Of a stretch of 6,594 nucleotides of DNA, positions 5,681 through 6,594 are shown piece after piece. The stretch's first letter is position 1; each line of letters starts with the position of its first letter. The notes below the pieces were generated by a model. It did no database searches. It was not told the origin of the DNA and saw nothing but the letters and a program-made list of their open reading frames with translations. Position numbers and translations under genes: made by a program. Origin of the DNA: an uncultured Desulfovibrio sp. (lineage in GTDB: Bacteria; Desulfobacterota; Desulfovibrionia; Desulfovibrionales; Desulfovibrionaceae); contig NZ_CASDOY010000071.1 in assembly GCF_949282365.1 (NCBI RefSeq), positions 1 through 6,594 of the forward strand. Direction: 5' to 3'.

Positions 5681-5767
5681 CAAGGCTCCCGGACGTGGCC
5701 GGTTTCAGGGCGGCAGCAGATGCGGGCCCGGGGCGGCGCGCGGCGGCCGGAGCGAAAGGGGCGTGCC

Positions 5768-5798
5768 GGGGCACGGCAGGGGAAGGAAAGGGGAAGGG
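5768..5798 (+). other. Second G-quadruplex-type motif, overlapping the tyrA terminator
   Basis: G runs at 5768-5771, 5779-5782, 5790-5793 and 5796-5798 are joined by loops of 7, 7 and 2 bases. The last two runs are also one arm of the terminator stem. Whether it folds in the cell is not known. Confidence 0.33.
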
Positions 5799-5827
5799 AG
5801 GCGCCTGTCCGGGACGCTCCCTTCCCC
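5783..5827 (-). terminator. Intrinsic terminator of tyrA
   Basis: Starting four bases after the tyrA stop, GGGGAAGGGAG (minus strand, 5827-5817) is followed by CTCCCTTCCCC (5800-5790), a perfect 11-bp stem around a 16-base loop. TTTCCTT follows directly, a short T-rich tract. The position, stem strength and tract agree with Rho-independent termination. The remaining gap from 5402 to 5782 has no gene that I can support. Confidence 0.72.
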
Positions 5828-5831
5828 GCTG

Positions 5832-6594
5832 TCATTTTTTCCACCACCACTGCGCGCGGCGGCAGAGCAGTTCGATGTCGCCGGCAGCGGCCACGTTGAG
5901 CATCTTGCGGTACTGGCGCACGGCTTCGTGGCTGTAGGGATTGGCCTCGAACAGGCCGGTGAACATGCTGCCGTCCTCGGTGAGCATCTTCTCTGCCGCG
6001 TGCAGGCGGCGGCGGAAGGAGGGGGTGATATAGGGCAACAGGTCTTCCTGCCCTGCCAGCAGGGCGAAGTAGGCCAGGTTGGTGATGAAGTTCATGTTCT
6101 GGATGCGGGCCATGGCGCGGTCGTGCTCGTCGGCCGTGGCCCGGAAGGTGGCGCAGCCCAGGGCCCGGAAAAAGGCTTCCACCAGGGCGGTGTCCTCCTC
6201 GCGGGCCGTGCGCCCGGGCGTGATGGTCACGGGCAGGCCGTCGGCGTCGGGCGTGGCCGGGCCGAAGAGCGGGTGCGTGCCCACCACTGGGCCGGGCCAG
6301 AGCTCCTCCATCTGCCGCAGGGGCTGTACCTTGACCGAGGTGATGTCGGCCAGGATGGCCGTGGCGGGCAGATGCCCGCGGATCGTGGCCGCCACCCCGG
6401 CGAAGACCGCCGCGGGCACGCAGAGGATGGCCAGGGCCGCGTCCGCGCAGGCCGGGGCCAGTACGGCGGCATCCAGGGGCACGTCCACGCCCCGCATGTC
6501 CAGCCCGGCGTCACGGCCGCGACGGCAGAGCATGGCGCCCATGCGGCCACGACAGCCCACGATGACGATGCCGCGTCCGCGCAGGACGGCGTCC
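5832..6594 (-). CDS. tyrA: Prephenate dehydrogenase TyrA, N-terminus beyond the window
   Basis: TyrA oxidatively decarboxylates prephenate to 4-hydroxyphenylpyruvate with NAD(P)+, the tyrosine branch of aromatic amino acid synthesis, in the cytoplasm. The 253 visible residues begin just before the Rossmann loop VGCRGRMG (visible 12-19), so only a short N-terminus, or an additional domain such as chorismate mutase, is missing. Further motifs are LCVP (57-60), ADITSVK (82-88), GTHPLFGP with the probable catalytic-region His107 (105-112) and EHDRAMARIQNMNF (156-169). The all-helical dimerisation half follows, ending in WWWKK. The loop resembles the E. coli-type TyrA (G-x-x-G-x-M-G). The frame stays open to the right edge, and a GTG at 6560 inside the Rossmann loop is not the start. 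Confidence 0.93.
   Translation of the reverse strand, partial: DAVLRGRGIVIVGCRGRMGAMLCRRGRDAGLDMRGVDVPLDAAVLAPACADAALAILCVPAAVFAGVAATIRGHLPATAILADITSVKVQPLRQMEELWPGPVVGTHPLFGPATPDADGLPVTITPGRTAREEDTALVEAFFRALGCATFRATADEHDRAMARIQNMNFITNLAYFALLAGQEDLLPYITPSFRRRLHAAEKMLTEDGSMFTGLFEANPYSHEAVRQYRKMLNVAAAGDIELLCRRAQWWWKK

Noticed and set aside
4356..5774. Minus-strand open frame of 472 codons across several genes
   Set aside because: It is Pro/Arg/Ala-rich without domain sense, and overlaps the AKR and AbrB-family genes whose motifs are clear in other frames.
4829..5899. Plus-strand open frame of 356 codons across the AbrB gene and the gap
   Set aside because: It is Gln/Gly/Arg-rich low complexity, antisense to the AbrB-family and tyrA genes, and has no recognisable domain.
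1..6594. CRISPR array, tRNA/rRNA, transposase, toxin-antitoxin or defence genes
   Set aside because: None was seen on either strand: no regularly spaced repeats, no cloverleaf, no terminal inverted repeats with a transposase, and every confident gene is of a metabolic, membrane or regulatory type.

Overview
The window is a GC-rich stretch of ordinary bacterial chromosome. The gene types (an enteric-like TyrA, a HisJ-type PHP phosphatase, RibF, a half-length AbrB membrane protein and a CRP/FNR remnant) are compatible with a Desulfovibrio-like sulfate reducer. That placement is an impression from gene types and composition, not a proof. I found no CRISPR array, tRNA, rRNA, insertion sequence or phage gene, and no complete new multigene system.

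Left part (2-1721, + strand): the arginine-rich tail of an unidentified protein overlaps a 155-residue protein of unknown function by an ATGA junction. After 14 bases comes ribF, the bifunctional riboflavin kinase/FAD synthetase. The three look like one operon. Directly behind ribF, in its own frame after the TAG stop, lies a decayed DNA-binding domain of a CRP/FNR regulator that has lost its sensor half.

Centre (1722-4675): a PHP-family histidinol-phosphatase-like gene (+) has a possible promoter and a stem that covers its ribosome binding site. It converges on a LysR-type regulator (-). The regulator is divergent from an aldo/keto reductase (+), the classic layout of a regulator next to its target. 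Their 156-base shared spacer carries three dyads and a direct repeat.

Right part (4676-6594): the aldo/keto reductase converges on a half-length AbrB-family membrane protein (-). Upstream of that gene is a 430-base gap without genes. It contains a probable promoter with an adjacent perfect dyad, two mutually exclusive stems, two G-quadruplex-type motifs and a convincing intrinsic terminator for tyrA. The tyrA gene (prephenate dehydrogenase, tyrosine synthesis, -) runs off the right edge, so its N-terminus is not seen.

The points most worth a second look are the hidden CRP/FNR fragment behind ribF, the alternative stems upstream of the AbrB gene, and the structured LysR/reductase spacer.
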